8,514 bases of DNA from an uncultured Flavobacteriales bacterium. GTDB lineage: Bacteria; Bacteroidota; Bacteroidia; Flavobacteriales_D; Parvicellaceae. The position numbers were made by a program, and so were the translations under genes. The stretch lies in contig CALKFX010000113.1 of NCBI GenBank assembly GCA_938084875.1, positions 1 to 8,514 on the forward strand. The letters are read 5' to 3'. Below, piece after piece: positions 7,226 to 8,514 of the stretch (the stretch's first letter is position 1; each line of letters opens with the position of its first letter). Below the pieces are notes generated by a model, which was not told the origin of the DNA, did not search any database, and worked only from the letters and a program-made list of their open reading frames with translations.

Positions 7226-7522
7226 ATGTGAAAACATTTTTTTTTGAGTACATAATTAATACTGATGTCGATTACAGTTTCTGCACAATATCTATAGTTT
7301 GACATAGAAAAGGCTAAGGCCAAAATTGAAGACCAGATAGAATCTTTAAATCTAAATGATGATCAAAAAACTCAGTTTAAAGAAATGAATGAGAAATATC
7401 GATTAAAACTAGAAAGCATTAAAAATAGCGATAACTCTAGATTTGCAAAAATTCAAAATTTGAGAACGTTAAGAAAAGAGAAAGACGAGGAAATGAAACT
7501 TTTATTTAATATGCCTTTATGA
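7226..7522 (+). pseudogene. Broken paralogue of the Spy-like periplasmic protein
   Basis: A decayed copy of the gene at 2109-2474. From 7265 the frame reads MSITVSAQYL, a TAG at 7295-7297, then FDIEKAKAKIEDQIESLNLN and onward to KDEEMKLLFN, matching residues 23-92 of the intact protein without gaps (about 42 of 71 identical by hand count). The LTxxQ-like motif survives as LNDDQ. Three lesions show: the signal peptide region from the original start (ATG 7226 or GTG 7228, then aaaaca) is frame-shifted near a run of nine T; the TAG interrupts the frame just after the cleavage site; and the C-terminal third, with the second motif, is replaced by MPL and a TGA. That TGA (7520-7522) overlaps the ATG of the next gene in ATGA. 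A short internal product from a later ATG is conceivable but would lack a signal peptide. Confidence 0.85.
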
Positions 7523-8346
7523 GAAATCTATTTAAAATAATTACAGTAATCCTCTTGTTTTCATGTAACAAAATCAATGAAGAAATTTATATAGCCAAAT
7601 CACAAGATACTCTTGTGTCGGCTTTTTTTGGACTTGATAATGCACTACCAAGTCTATTGTGTATTCAACCAGGAAGCCTGTTAGATGGAATGCCTGTTAA
7701 TTTTAAATTCCCATTAGATGCATCCAGTTTATCGGAAACTGATTTTGAAGTTTTAGATAGCCTTGGAAATATACATACCCCTATTTGTGTTTCTTTGGCC
7801 CCAGCTAATGAAAACGGAGAAAATCGAACTGTACTTCTGTTTGGTGAATTTGGTTCCGCTGTTACCAATCCACCTGTTGAAGTTAGAGTTGTAGGGGATT
7901 TATTTACAACTGATACTTTATCTGGAGAGTCCGCTTGTTCAGAAATCATAAACCTAAACGGAATCACTACCACGAATGTCATTCCGCTTGATGATGGACC
8001 CAGTTTATTCTTTGCCCAAAGAATTGATGGCAATCTGAATGAATGTAATTCAGGAACACAAACGATTCAAGTTGCTTGGAATGGTGGCATTACACCGTAT
8101 ATAAGTGGTGATAACGAATCTGACTTATTTCAGTACTATATTGGCTATTCTGACAGTTCTGGAATTCTAATACCGCATGTACCTATTTCGATAGCAGATA
8201 TAAATGACAACGACAACTTTCACCAACTTTGTTTTTCTACAAGTGATGAAATTGTTAAAATTTTAATGATGGCTAACACGGTCGAAGACCCAAACCACGA
8301 CCCAAATTTATACAGCGAAATTGATGTTGGTTCCTGCACTCAGTAA
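7519..8346 (+). CDS. Secreted lipoprotein of unknown function with six cysteines
   Basis: A 275-residue predicted lipoprotein. Residues 1-15 are a basic and hydrophobic signal (MRNLFKIITVILLFS) ending in the lipobox LFSC with lipidated C16, which fixes the start at 7519. The mature part has six more cysteines (48, 90, 140, 176, 238, 273), an even number compatible with three disulfides outside the cytoplasm. Residues about 56-130 (GMPVNFKFPLDASSLSETDF, then LDSLGNIHTPICVSLAPANE and RTVLLFGEFG) resemble the pattern of bacterial Ig-like (SbsA-type) domains, by eye only. An acidic DINDNDNF (227-234) and DPNHDPN near the C terminus could bind calcium but are not canonical. Its ATG overlaps the stop of the broken Spy paralogue, so it probably depends on the promoter upstream of that remnant. 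Codon use and AT content look like those of its neighbours. I do not recognise the family. Confidence 0.85.
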   Translation: MRNLFKIITVILLFSCNKINEEIYIAKSQDTLVSAFFGLDNALPSLLCIQPGSLLDGMPVNFKFPLDASSLSETDFEVLDSLGNIHTPICVSLAPANENGENRTVLLFGEFGSAVTNPPVEVRVVGDLFTTDTLSGESACSEIINLNGITTTNVIPLDDGPSLFFAQRIDGNLNECNSGTQTIQVAWNGGITPYISGDNESDLFQYYIGYSDSSGILIPHVPISIADINDNDNFHQLCFSTSDEIVKILMMANTVEDPNHDPNLYSEIDVGSCTQ

Positions 8347-8514
8347 AATTTGGGATTATTTCACTCCTTCAAAAATAGACGTATTGTAATATATTTAATT
8401 TATTTTGTAAGCCAAGTTGATCTACTGTTTCCTAGAAGCACATTGCAGTACTGCTGGCTTTCTTCAAGCAGATGAATCAGACATCGCTAATGGTATTGGA
8501 CTGGAGCGTAGATC

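Noticed and set aside
7665..8033. Minus-strand open frame opposite the lipoprotein
   Set aside because: The Ser/Pro/Thr-rich translation is typical of an antisense shadow, and the plus strand has a lipobox and paired cysteines.
8411..8514. Plus-strand frame open to the right edge (LIYCFLEAHCSTAGFLQADE and onward)
   Set aside because: Only 34 codons, preceded by a TAA, no ATG in frame, and other frames on both strands are also partly open. It could be part of a gene or remnant beyond the edge but is not supportable here.

Overview
The window looks like a chromosomal stretch from an AT-rich Bacteroidota species, probably a flavobacterium or cytophaga relative. Three things point there: a TonB-dependent receptor with a carboxypeptidase-regulatory-like domain followed directly by a DUF4249 lipoprotein, a LytS/LytTR two-component pair of the Bacteroidota type, and start codons with little or no Shine-Dalgarno sequence. 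The species cannot be fixed from the sequence.

Layout. Positions 1-231 hold the 3' end of an unrecognised plus-strand gene cut by the window edge. From 6373 down to 253, five intact genes lie on the minus strand in two blocks. The first is a TonB-dependent receptor (3437-6373) followed after one base by a DUF4249 lipoprotein (2653-3435). The second is a small Spy/CpxP-like periplasmic protein (2109-2474), a LytS-type histidine kinase (1038-2093) and a LytTR response regulator (253-1026), with gaps of only 15 and 11 bases. From 6374 to 7518 there is no intact gene, only decayed sequence: a leader and gene-start remnant, a minus-strand pseudogene of unknown family (6758-7114), and a broken plus-strand paralogue of the Spy-like gene (7226-7522). 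The stop of that paralogue overlaps the ATG of a six-cysteine secreted lipoprotein (7519-8346). The last 168 bases hold nothing I can support.

How it may work together. The receptor and its surface lipoprotein would import an unknown ligand. The Spy-like protein, kinase and regulator form a compact sensing operon that probably reports on the periplasm or envelope. The most unusual signal is a segment of about 90 bp, nearly constant in length, present three times: before the Spy-kinase-regulator operon (2505-2595), upstream of the receptor operon (6543-6633) and before the broken Spy paralogue and lipoprotein (7111-7200). Each copy points toward the transcription unit it precedes. At least two copies continue into an intact or broken Spy-like gene, and the third into what looks like its first few codons. 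This suggests repeated duplication of a promoter plus Spy-gene head, and possibly one shared regulatory input, perhaps from the LytTR regulator. The repeat is visible in the sequence; the regulatory role is inference.
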